The notes under the pieces: generated by a model
What the model saw: the letters and a program-made list of their open reading frames with translations, nothing else
Database searches by the model: none
Told to the model about the DNA's origin: nothing
NCBI RefSeq assembly: GCF_003027925.1
Contig: NZ_PYPS01000011.1
Coordinates: 62,001-126,000 of the forward strand
Direction of reading: 5' to 3'
Origin: Micromonospora sp. RP3T
Lineage (GTDB): Bacteria; Actinomycetota; Actinomycetes; Mycobacteriales; Micromonosporaceae
DNA: 64,000 bases
Part shown: positions 17,098 to 24,262 of the stretch, piece after piece
Layout of the letters: every line of letters starts with the position of its first letter
Position numbering within the stretch: position 1 is the first letter of the stretch
Translations under genes and position numbers: made by a program

Positions 17098-17829
17098 TCA
17101 ACGCACCACCAGTAGGTCCAGCGCGTCGATCACCGGCCCGGTGTCGATCCGCGCGGCCTCGCGGAGCCGCGCCACGCCCGCGGCGTACTCCTCGTCGGTG
17201 ATCAGGTGCAGCGGCGTGTGCGCCTCCCGGCGCAGCGTGGCCGCCGCCTCCGCCAGCGACGGCGCGGTGACCTGCGGGACCGGCTCGACGGACGCGGTGG
17301 CGAATCCGGCGTCGGCGAACGCGGCGGAGACGTCGGCGACGCCGGGGTATGTGTCGAGCACGCGCACGGCCTCCGGGAACCAGCGGAACAACGTGATCGC
17401 CTCGTGCCGGCCGGCGAACGCCGAGCGGATGAGCACCGGGCCGCTGGCCCGTACGACGCGGCGCAGCTCACGCGCCGCTGCGGCGAGATCGGGCACGTGG
17501 TGGATCACGGTGGAGAGCCACGCGCCGTCGACGCTGTCGTCGTCGAGCGGGATGCGCGCCGCGTCGCCGGCCAGGACCGGTCGGAACGTGGAGCGCGCCC
17601 GCATCGCCGCGGACGGTTCCACGGCGACGACGTCGAGGCCGGGGAACCAGGTGGTGAACGCGAGGGCCCACCTGCCGGTGCCGGAACCCAGGTCGAGCAG
17701 TCGCATGCCCGGCGTCGGGGCGAGGTGGGTCGTGACGGCCTGTCGCCACGCGGTGAGGCCGTCGTCGGTGAGGTGCCGGGTCGCCGCGAACGCTGCCGCG
17801 TCGGTGTCGTCGTACGCGATACGCGCCAT
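17098..17829 (-). CDS. Class I SAM-dependent methyltransferase
   Basis: The 243-residue protein has the class I Rossmann methyltransferase motifs: LLDLGSGTGRWAL (motif I, near residue 44), VVAVEPSAAM (motif II), and VDGAWLSTVIHHVPDL (motif IV/post) in UbiE-like order. The C-terminal half is a small-molecule cap of the type seen in methyltransf_11 proteins. It starts at ATG 17829, only 13 bases downstream of the preceding gene on the same strand, so they may share a transcript. Substrate unknown. Confidence 0.85.
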   Translation of the reverse strand: MARIAYDDTDAAAFAATRHLTDDGLTAWRQAVTTHLAPTPGMRLLDLGSGTGRWALAFTTWFPGLDVVAVEPSAAMRARSTFRPVLAGDAARIPLDDDSVDGAWLSTVIHHVPDLAAAARELRRVVRASGPVLIRSAFAGRHEAITLFRWFPEAVRVLDTYPGVADVSAAFADAGFATASVEPVPQVTAPSLAEAAATLRREAHTPLHLITDEEYAAGVARLREAARIDTGPVIDALDLLVVR

Positions 17830-17842
17830 GCCGCCGAGCCAA

Positions 17843-18364
17843 CTATCCGGTACTGGTCCGGGGCAAGCGCTGTGACGAACCACGCGGGCCGGAGGCGGTC
17901 CGTCGCGGAGGCACCGTGGCCGGGCCGCCCCGCCGCACCCGGGACGCGTCGGACCGGCCCGCGCCTCGGGCACGGAGGCCGGACCGGCCCGCGCCTCGGG
18001 CACGGAGGCCGGACCGGCCGACGCCGGCGGCGTACCCGGGACCAGCGGCCCGGCCGTCCCCGCCGACGTCGGTCGCGGACACCGCCGTCCGGCGCCCCGC
18101 CGGGGCACGTCCCCGTTCCTGGTCGGGCTGTGGACGGCAGGCGACGCCGTGCCCGGCAGCCAGCCGGACGGCGTGGTCGAGGAGCTGGCCGGCCGAGGCG
18201 AGCCGCTCGTAGTGGGCCGCGGTGAGCGCGAGCGCGACCGTGTCGCCGATGCGCTGACACTGCGGGCAGCCGGTGCGGAAGACGTGGCGGTGTAGCGGGA
18301 GGACGCGGTCGTGCAGGGCGGCGGGAAGCAGGCTCAGGGCCTGGCGGAACTCATCGGGCCGCAC
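17843..18364 (-). CDS. Hypothetical protein with CPQC motif and repetitive C-terminus
   Basis: A 173-codon frame starts at GTG 18364 with CCGGAGGC a few bases upstream. The first 80 residues look like a folded helical domain (MRPDEFRQALSLLPAAL, then TGCPQC, then LTAAHYERLASAGQLLDHAV). The rest is Arg/Gly-rich low complexity containing a ten-residue tandem repeat (GLRARGAGRS) from a 30-bp DNA repeat. It sits 38 bases after the TIGR04141-type gene on the same strand, so co-transcription is likely. I do not recognise the family. The C-terminus may result from an old frameshift or repeat expansion. Confidence 0.5.
   Translation of the reverse strand: MRPDEFRQALSLLPAALHDRVLPLHRHVFRTGCPQCQRIGDTVALALTAAHYERLASAGQLLDHAVRLAAGHGVACRPQPDQERGRAPAGRRTAVSATDVGGDGRAAGPGYAAGVGRSGLRARGAGRSGLRARGAGRSDASRVRRGGPATVPPRRTASGPRGSSQRLPRTSTG
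17950..18019. repeat. 30-bp tandem repeat, 2.3 copies
   Basis: Two identical 30-bp units (17950-17979, 17980-18009) are followed by ten bases of a third. The unit is a multiple of three and encodes a ten-residue repeat in the hypothetical protein read leftward. Confidence 0.8.
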
Positions 18365-18402
18365 GGGTGCCTCCGGGAGTGGTCGATGGGGGCGGACGCG
18401 GC

Positions 18403-20067
18403 TCAGGGGCAGGCGGGCGGGATGGCGACGACCTCGACGTCGACGCCTTCGGCGCGCAGCGTCTTCACCGCCTGGTAGAGCGCCACCTGGGCGAACGTGA
18501 ACAGCGAGGTCGGAGTGAGGGTGCGAGCGGCGCTCAGCGCGATGGCGTAGACGACGCTGCGCGGGCGGAAGTCCTCGGGCAGGTCACGTCCCCCGGGCTG
18601 GGCGCGCACCACGTCGCGGAACCGGGTACGCGCCTCGGCGTCGTAGCGCAGCGCGTCGAACGAGGTGACGCCCTGCGCGAAGAGGTGGCTGAGCGGGGCG
18701 CTGCCCGAGGCCCGTTTGACGTGGATCAGCTCACCGTTCGGGCCGAGCAGGTCGCACGCCTCGATGCCGCGCGGGTGCTGCCGGGTGCGGACGAGCTTCT
18801 TGTCCAGCAGCACCAACCGTGGGTCACGCCTGGCGGCCTCCCGGTTGTAGGCGTCCTCGTCGGCCAGGTCGGCGGTCCAGGGCGGCAGCACGACGGTCGA
18901 CGGCCGGTCGAGGATGCGGCTGATCTCCTCGCGCAGGAACTCCCGGTGCCGGGCGCCGATCTCGTACCACCGGCCTTCGTGGAGCAGCAGGTGGCCGGCG
19001 TCGACCGCCACCTCCGCGGTGAGCCAGCGGGACACCGGCGTGGACGCCAGCTCCTCGGTGCCGGCGGTGTCGGCGTAGAGCGTCAGCGTGCCGTCGTGCA
19101 GCCCGGTCCACCGGTCACCGTCGAGCGCTCCGGTGGTGTGGGCGAGGATCGCGGCCAGGTCCAGCTCCGTGGTCAGGGTGGGGCGCCGTCCGGAGCGGGG
19201 GACCCGGATCCGGTACGACCCGACGTGCTCGACGTCGGCCACGAGCCGGCCCGGCACGGCGACGCCGAGGTCAGGCGGCTCCGCCAGCGCCAGCCGCCGG
19301 TCCAACTCGTCGGCGAGCGCCGACTGTCGCGGGTCGGTGGGTCGCAGTGGCCGGATCTCCTCGATGAACTCCAGGTCGGCCGGGGGCGACTCCTGCCGGC
19401 ACACCCGGTCGATCTCCCGCAGGTCGGCGAGGAGCCGTTCCGGGGAGACGCCGAGCGGGATGCGCAGCGCGTCACCGCCCTCGACCTTCACCGCCCCGCC
19501 GACGCGCCGGCACGCGGTCAGGGCCGGATTGTCGACCCGGCCGGACAGCTGGCCGACGATCTCGCCCCACTTGTCGATGGCGTACCTCCAGATGGGCTGA
19601 CCGCCCGGCACGAGGCTGCGGTCCACGCGGCCACTGGCGCCGAGCACCCGCCGCCGGACGTGGCGGATGTCGTCGGGCTTCAGGGTCCGCACGGCGAAGG
19701 AGACCCCGAACGTGGGATCCACCCGCTCCGGAGCGACCATGAACCGGCCCAGCGTGCCGAAGGCCAGGGCGTACGCCCGGTCGTCCACGGCGAGCAGCAG
19801 CGCTCCGCCGCCGTTGCTGTGGCCGATGGTCACGTCCGTACCGACCAGTCCGGACAGCACGCCGCACCATTCGGCCCGGCTGCGCGGGGCGCTGCCGTGC
19901 ACCAGGATCGCCAGCGCGTCGCCGACCCGGTGCGGCGTCGGCTCGAACCCGTGTCGCCGCAGGTAGTCGACGTGGAGCGCGGATGACAGTCCGTTGACGG
20001 TGGGCGGCACGGCGAGCCGGTAGACCGTGGTCGGGTAGGTGTCGTCGGGGTTGTTCACCAAGCGCAT
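18403..20067 (-). CDS. TIGR04141/DUF6119-like sporadically distributed protein, probable defence factor
   Basis: This 554-residue protein matches what I know of the TIGR04141 (DUF6119) family: an N-terminal TVYRLAVPP segment, SNGGGALLLAVDDRAYALAFGTLGRFM, and FGVSFAVRTLKPDDIRHVRRR. Family members are patchily distributed and common near restriction genes. The last third contains LVLLDKKLV, IEACDLLGPNGELIHVKRASG and LFAQGVTSFDAL. The spacing of the E, D and xxxK elements resembles a PD-(D/E)XK-type nuclease core, with His in place of the second acid. That reading is inference. I set the start at ATG 20067, preceded by CGGAG. An ATG at 20115 is in frame, but TTGACA at 20133-20128 suggests the promoter lies there. 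It is divergent from the HTH-methylase gene. Confidence 0.75.
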   Translation of the reverse strand: MRLVNNPDDTYPTTVYRLAVPPTVNGLSSALHVDYLRRHGFEPTPHRVGDALAILVHGSAPRSRAEWCGVLSGLVGTDVTIGHSNGGGALLLAVDDRAYALAFGTLGRFMVAPERVDPTFGVSFAVRTLKPDDIRHVRRRVLGASGRVDRSLVPGGQPIWRYAIDKWGEIVGQLSGRVDNPALTACRRVGGAVKVEGGDALRIPLGVSPERLLADLREIDRVCRQESPPADLEFIEEIRPLRPTDPRQSALADELDRRLALAEPPDLGVAVPGRLVADVEHVGSYRIRVPRSGRRPTLTTELDLAAILAHTTGALDGDRWTGLHDGTLTLYADTAGTEELASTPVSRWLTAEVAVDAGHLLLHEGRWYEIGARHREFLREEISRILDRPSTVVLPPWTADLADEDAYNREAARRDPRLVLLDKKLVRTRQHPRGIEACDLLGPNGELIHVKRASGSAPLSHLFAQGVTSFDALRYDAEARTRFRDVVRAQPGGRDLPEDFRPRSVVYAIALSAARTLTPTSLFTFAQVALYQAVKTLRAEGVDVEVVAIPPACP

Positions 20068-20133
20068 GACGAACTCCGTGGAGAGCAGGGGTGGCAACGG
20101 GCTTAATGAGAGCATCGTCCGTGAACCGTGTCA

Positions 20134-20157
20134 ACAGACATGACGCTTGACGTCTGT
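20134..20157. promoter_or_regulatory. Inverted repeat ACAGAC-N12-GTCTGT between divergent island genes
   Basis: Six-base inverted arms at 20134-20139 and 20152-20157 lie 15 bases before the GTG of the methylase-like gene and about 70 bases from the start of the TIGR04141-like gene. The methylase-like protein has an N-terminal HTH, so autoregulation through this site is possible. Confidence 0.42.
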
Positions 20158-20171
20158 GGCACACTTCGAAC

Positions 20172-22088
20172 GTGCAGGAGACGCCGACCATCACCGCAGC
20201 GGAGATCGCCCGGCTCGCCGGTGTCGGCCGGGCCGCCGTCAGCAACTGGCGCAAACGGCACGAGGACTTCCCCGCGCCCGTCGGCGGCAGCGCGACCAGC
20301 CCCGAGTTCGACCTCGCCCAGGTCGAACGCTGGCTGCACGCCCAGGGCAAGCTCCCCGACCTCGCCACCGCCGACCGGCTCTGGCGGCACCTCGCCGCCA
20401 CCAGCACCTCCCCGGCCGCCGGCCTCGCCGCCGTCGGCACCCTGCTGCTCGCCCGTCAACGGTTAAGCGGGGGCCCTGCCTATACCGAATGCGTTAAGCG
20501 GGGGCCCCGCCTTAACCTCACACCGCTGCTGCCCGACGTCGATGCGCTCGCCGACGAACTCGGCCCGCAGGGCGCCTTCGACGCGCTGTGGCAACGCTTC
20601 TCCGGCCCCGGCCCCGGCCGCGCGTTCGCCACCCCCGACGACCTCGCCGACCTGATGGCCGGGCTCGCCGACGTCGCCGGCGGCGCCGTGCTCGACCCGG
20701 CCGCCGGCACCGGCGCCACCCTCCGCGCCGCCGTCCGCGCCGGCTGCACCGCCGCGTACGGGCAGGAACTCGACAGCGACCTCGCCCGGCTCGCCGGGCT
20801 CTGGCTCGCCGTCCGCGATGTGCCGGGGGAGGTGTCCACCGGCGACTCGTTGCGCGCCGACGCCTACCGGGGGCGCACCTTCGACGCGGTGGTCTGTCAC
20901 CCGCCGTTCGGGGCCAGCAACTGGGGCGACGACGAACTCGGCCACGACCCCCGGTGGATCGTCGGCACCACCCCGCGTACCGAACCCGAGCTGGCCTGGG
21001 TCCAACACGCCCTGGCCCACCTGCGCCCCGGCGGCCACGCCGTGCTCCTGATGCCGCCCACCGTCGCCGGTCGCCGCGCCGGGCGGCGCATCCGCGCCGA
21101 ACTGCTGCGCCGCGGCGCACTGCGCGCCGTCGTGGCACTTCCGCCCGGGGCGGCGGCGCCGCACGGCGTACCCCTGCACCTGTGGGTGCTGCGACGCCCG
21201 CCGGCCGACGCGCCGCCACCGGCGCGGACGCTGCTGGTCGACGCCCCCGACCTGACGCGAGTCCTGGACACCTGGCGCGCGTTCGTCGCGGACGCCGACG
21301 TCGACGAGCCCGGCTACGCCCGCGCGGTGCCGGTCATCGAGCTGCTCGACGAAGACGTCGACCTCACCCCCGCCCGTCGCCAACCCGCCGTCGTGGGCGA
21401 GGCGAGCGGAGAACATCTGGTACGCACGCGCGAGCGCCTCGCCGCCGTCGTCGCCGACCTGCCGGCGCTGATGCCGCAGGTCACGCCCGCGCTCGACGGG
21501 GCCGAGGGGGAGTTCCTCACCGTCGGTGAGCTGGTGCGCTCCGGCGCGCTGCAACTCCTCGGCCCGATCCGAGGCGTGCCCGGCGACAGCGGTGAACCGG
21601 GCGGGGACGGGCGACCGGTGCTCACCGCGCCGGACGTGGTCACCCGCAGCGAGCCCTCGGCGCGCGGCGGTGTCTCGCTCGGGCAGGAGATCCCCCTCGC
21701 CGTCGGGGACGTGGTCGTGCCGGTGATCGCCCGGCAGCTCACCGCACTCGTGGTGACCGCAGAGGGAGCACTGCTGGGGCCGGGTCTGTACCTGCTGCGG
21801 CCTGATCCGGCGGTCCTGGAATCGTGGTTCCTGGCCGGGCAGTTGCGGACGTCGACGAACGAGCGGCAGGCGTCGAGCCTGTCGGGGACGCTGCGGTTCG
21901 ACGTGCGGCGGGCCCAGGTGCGGCGGGTGTCGCGGGAGGAGCAGGGAGCCTACGGGGAGGCGTTCCGGCGCTTGGACGCCTTCGAGTCGGCGATGCGGCA
22001 GGCGGCGGCGCTCGGGGCGGAACTGGTGCGGCTGACCGCCGACGGGTTGGCGCGCGGCGCGGTCCGCCCCGATGGGGAGCGACGGTGA
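20172..22088 (+). CDS. HTH-fused N6-adenine methylase-like protein with altered catalytic motif
   Basis: The 638-residue protein begins with an AlpA/MerR-like winged HTH (EIARLAGVGRAAVSNWRKR, residues about 10-28, and FDLAQVERWL). A type I HsdM-like methylase domain follows, with the SAM motif LDPAAGTGAT (Asp175 onward). Motif IV, normally NPPF/Y, reads CHPPFG with His243 in place of Asn. Because that Asn holds the target adenine amino group, methylation may be lost or altered. The C-terminal 180 residues resemble an HsdS-like target-recognition region (LTVGELVRSGALQLLGP, and RTSTNERQASSLSGTLRF). A 55-bp palindromic repeat is inserted in frame near residue 97 and adds a rare TTA codon. The start is GTG 20172, without a clear ribosome site and possibly leaderless. 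It may act as a modification enzyme or as a DNA-binding regulator of the divergent gene. Confidence 0.8.
   Translation: MQETPTITAAEIARLAGVGRAAVSNWRKRHEDFPAPVGGSATSPEFDLAQVERWLHAQGKLPDLATADRLWRHLAATSTSPAAGLAAVGTLLLARQRLSGGPAYTECVKRGPRLNLTPLLPDVDALADELGPQGAFDALWQRFSGPGPGRAFATPDDLADLMAGLADVAGGAVLDPAAGTGATLRAAVRAGCTAAYGQELDSDLARLAGLWLAVRDVPGEVSTGDSLRADAYRGRTFDAVVCHPPFGASNWGDDELGHDPRWIVGTTPRTEPELAWVQHALAHLRPGGHAVLLMPPTVAGRRAGRRIRAELLRRGALRAVVALPPGAAAPHGVPLHLWVLRRPPADAPPPARTLLVDAPDLTRVLDTWRAFVADADVDEPGYARAVPVIELLDEDVDLTPARRQPAVVGEASGEHLVRTRERLAAVVADLPALMPQVTPALDGAEGEFLTVGELVRSGALQLLGPIRGVPGDSGEPGGDGRPVLTAPDVVTRSEPSARGGVSLGQEIPLAVGDVVVPVIARQLTALVVTAEGALLGPGLYLLRPDPAVLESWFLAGQLRTSTNERQASSLSGTLRFDVRRAQVRRVSREEQGAYGEAFRRLDAFESAMRQAAALGAELVRLTADGLARGAVRPDGERR
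20462..20516. repeat. Palindromic interspersed repeat (Micromonosporaceae type) inside a coding region
   Basis: Two partial copies of a GC-rich palindrome, GTTAAGCGGGGGCCC (20462-20476) and a full GTTAAG...CTTAAC unit (20493-20516), flank the AT-rich spacer TATACCGAAT. I recognise this arrangement from interspersed repeats in Micromonospora and Salinispora genomes. It lies wholly inside the methylase-like gene and leaves the frame open. Confidence 0.75.
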
Positions 22089-22264
22089 CGTCCCACCGAA
22101 TGCACTTCTCGTCAGATATCCGACGGTGGCGCAGCGCTCCGACGACAGATGCGGAAGCCTGCGGGGCCGACGGCCCGGCGCACATCCTCCGTCAGCAATG
22201 AAACGCTGACAGTCGGTTGATCAACTTGGCCGAGTGGACGACTGGAACGACGCAGGGCGGCAGG

Positions 22265-22286
22265 CATACTGCTTGCCTTAAGGCAA
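22265..22286 (+). promoter_or_regulatory. Probable promoter -10 with 14-bp perfect palindrome before hsdM
   Basis: CATACT (22265-22270) resembles a -10 box. Three bases later comes TTGCCTTAAGGCAA (22273-22286), a perfect 14-bp palindrome positioned where transcription should begin, 14 bases ahead of the hsdM GTG. A second perfect palindrome GTTGATCAAC is at 22216-22225. Repressor control of the restriction operon is inferred; no obvious -35 was found. Confidence 0.55.
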
Positions 22287-22300
22287 TCGAAGGGAACCTG

Positions 22301-24262
22301 GTGAGCACCAAGCACCAAGAGTTGGCCAACTTCATCTGGTCGGTGGCCGACCTGCTCCGCGGCGACTACAAGCAGTCCGAGTACGGCCGGGTGATTCTCC
22401 CGTTGACCGTGCTCCGCCGGTTGGACTGTGTGTTGGAGCCGACAAAGGACGCGGTGCTCGCCCGGCACCAGCAGCTCAAGGATGCCGGCGTGCAGAACGT
22501 GGACCCGGTGCTGCGGAGGACCGCCGGCCTGTCGTTCTACAACATCAGCGAGATGTCGTTCCGCAAGCTGCTCGGCGACCAGGACCACGTTGCGCTCAAC
22601 CTGCGCGCCTACATCGGCGGCTTCTCGCCCGGCGCAGTCGACGTGCTGGAGAAGTACGGCTTCGATGCGCAGATCAGCCGGCTCGCCGAGGCTGGCCTGC
22701 TGTACCAGGTGGTCGCGAAGTTTGCCGACATCGACCTCCACCCGACGGTGGTCTCCAACCACCAGATGGGCTACGTCTTCGAGGAGCTGATCCGCCGCTT
22801 CTCGGAAATCAGCAACGAGACCGCCGGTGAGCACTTCACGCCGCGCGAGGTCATCCGGCTGATGGTCAACCTGCTGCTCGCCCCCGACGAGGACGACCTA
22901 GTCACGCCCGGCATCGTCCGGAAGATTTACGACCCGGCCTGCGGTACCGGCGGCATGCTGACCGAGGCGCAGGAGCACATCCAGGCGCACAACCCGCACG
23001 CCACGGTCGAGGTGTACGGGCAGGAACTCAACGGCGAGACCTACGCGATCTGCCGCTCCGATATGATGCTCAAGGGCGGCGACCCGACGAAGATCGCCTT
23101 CGGGAACTCGTTCAACCAGGACGGCCACGAGGCCGAGCGATTCGACTACATGCTCGCCAACCCGCCGTTCGGGGTGGAGTGGAAGAAGGTCGAGAAGTTC
23201 GTCAAGGACGAGGCGGCTCGTGGCCACGCTGGCCGGTTCGGTGCCGGCCTGCCCCGGATCAACGACGGCTCGCTGCTGTTCCTCCAGCACATGATTTCAA
23301 AAATGAAACGGCCCGAGGACGGCGGTAGCCGCCTGGCGATCGTCTTCAACGGCTCGCCGCTCTTCACCGGCACCGCCGGGTCGGGAGAGTCGGAGATCCG
23401 CCGCTGGATCCTGGAGAACGACCTCCTCGAAGGCATCGTGGCGCTGCCTGACCAGCTATTCTACAACACCGGCATCTCCACCTACTTCTGGATCCTCACC
23501 AACCGCAAGGATCCGGCCCGCGCGCGCAAGGTCGTGCTGCTCGACGGCCGGGACTACTGGACGAGGATGCGCAAGGGCCTCGGCGAAAAGCGTAAGCAGA
23601 TCGATGAGGAGCAGATCGCTGAGCTCACCAAGGTGTACGTTGAGGCGTTGTCCATCGCGGACGATCCGGAGCACCCGCAGCACGCTAAGGTGAAGGTTTT
23701 CAAGACCACCGACTTCGGCTACCAGCGGATCATCGTCGAGCGTCCGCTGCGGCTGCGTTTCGAGGTTACCGAGGAGACAGTCGCCCTGCTCACGGAGGCG
23801 CGGGCGGTCCTCAAGTACGCGGAGCGGGAGTCGCTGCTGGCGGCGGCGAAGTCACTGATAGGTACGTCGTCTGCAACTCGTGCTGACTTTGCGATGAAGC
23901 TGAACGGGCTGGGAAAGCTGCCGGCGGCGGTGGAGAAGGCGGTGTGGGAGGCGTTCGCGGTCAGCGATCCGGAGGGGGAGATGCAGAACGATCGCAAAGG
24001 CAAGCCGTTGGCGGACCCGGATCTTCGCGACAACGAAATTGTGCCGCTAGGTGAGGACAACCACGGGTACCTCAAGCGCGAGGTGCTGCCGCACGCCCCT
24101 GACGCCTGGATCGACGAGACCAAGACCAAGACCGGGTACGAGATTCCCTTCACTCGTCACTTCTACGTCTACCAGCCTCCACGTCCACTCTCTGAGATCG
24201 ATGCCGAAATCAGGGCGCTCGAGATGCAGATTCAGGTCTTACTCAGCGAGGTGACGCAATGA
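22301..24262 (+). CDS. hsdM: Type I restriction-modification system methyltransferase subunit HsdM
   Basis: The 653-residue protein carries the HsdM N-terminal helical domain (ELANFIWSVADLLRGDYKQSEYG), then the methylase core with YDPACGTGGM (Asp211 onward) and ANPPF (Asn287, intact). It should methylate adenine as part of an M2S1 complex with HsdS. I start it at GTG 22301, preceded by GAAGGGA; the frame is open 28 codons further upstream, but through the promoter palindrome. The 120-residue C-terminal extension (LRDNEIVPLGEDNHGYLKREVLPHAPDAW) is seen in a subgroup of large HsdM proteins. The stop overlaps hsdS by four bases. A rare TTA codon lies at 24239. Confidence 0.95.
   Translation: MSTKHQELANFIWSVADLLRGDYKQSEYGRVILPLTVLRRLDCVLEPTKDAVLARHQQLKDAGVQNVDPVLRRTAGLSFYNISEMSFRKLLGDQDHVALNLRAYIGGFSPGAVDVLEKYGFDAQISRLAEAGLLYQVVAKFADIDLHPTVVSNHQMGYVFEELIRRFSEISNETAGEHFTPREVIRLMVNLLLAPDEDDLVTPGIVRKIYDPACGTGGMLTEAQEHIQAHNPHATVEVYGQELNGETYAICRSDMMLKGGDPTKIAFGNSFNQDGHEAERFDYMLANPPFGVEWKKVEKFVKDEAARGHAGRFGAGLPRINDGSLLFLQHMISKMKRPEDGGSRLAIVFNGSPLFTGTAGSGESEIRRWILENDLLEGIVALPDQLFYNTGISTYFWILTNRKDPARARKVVLLDGRDYWTRMRKGLGEKRKQIDEEQIAELTKVYVEALSIADDPEHPQHAKVKVFKTTDFGYQRIIVERPLRLRFEVTEETVALLTEARAVLKYAERESLLAAAKSLIGTSSATRADFAMKLNGLGKLPAAVEKAVWEAFAVSDPEGEMQNDRKGKPLADPDLRDNEIVPLGEDNHGYLKREVLPHAPDAWIDETKTKTGYEIPFTRHFYVYQPPRPLSEIDAEIRALEMQIQVLLSEVTQ

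Noticed and set aside
20101..20115. Start of the TIGR04141-like gene at ATG 20115
   Set aside because: TTGACA at 20128-20133 would put the promoter too close; ATG 20067 has a CGGAG site and starts the conserved segment.
20147..20165. TTGACG plus CACACT as promoter for the methylase-like gene
   Set aside because: Only seven bases separate them, too few for a -35/-10 pair.
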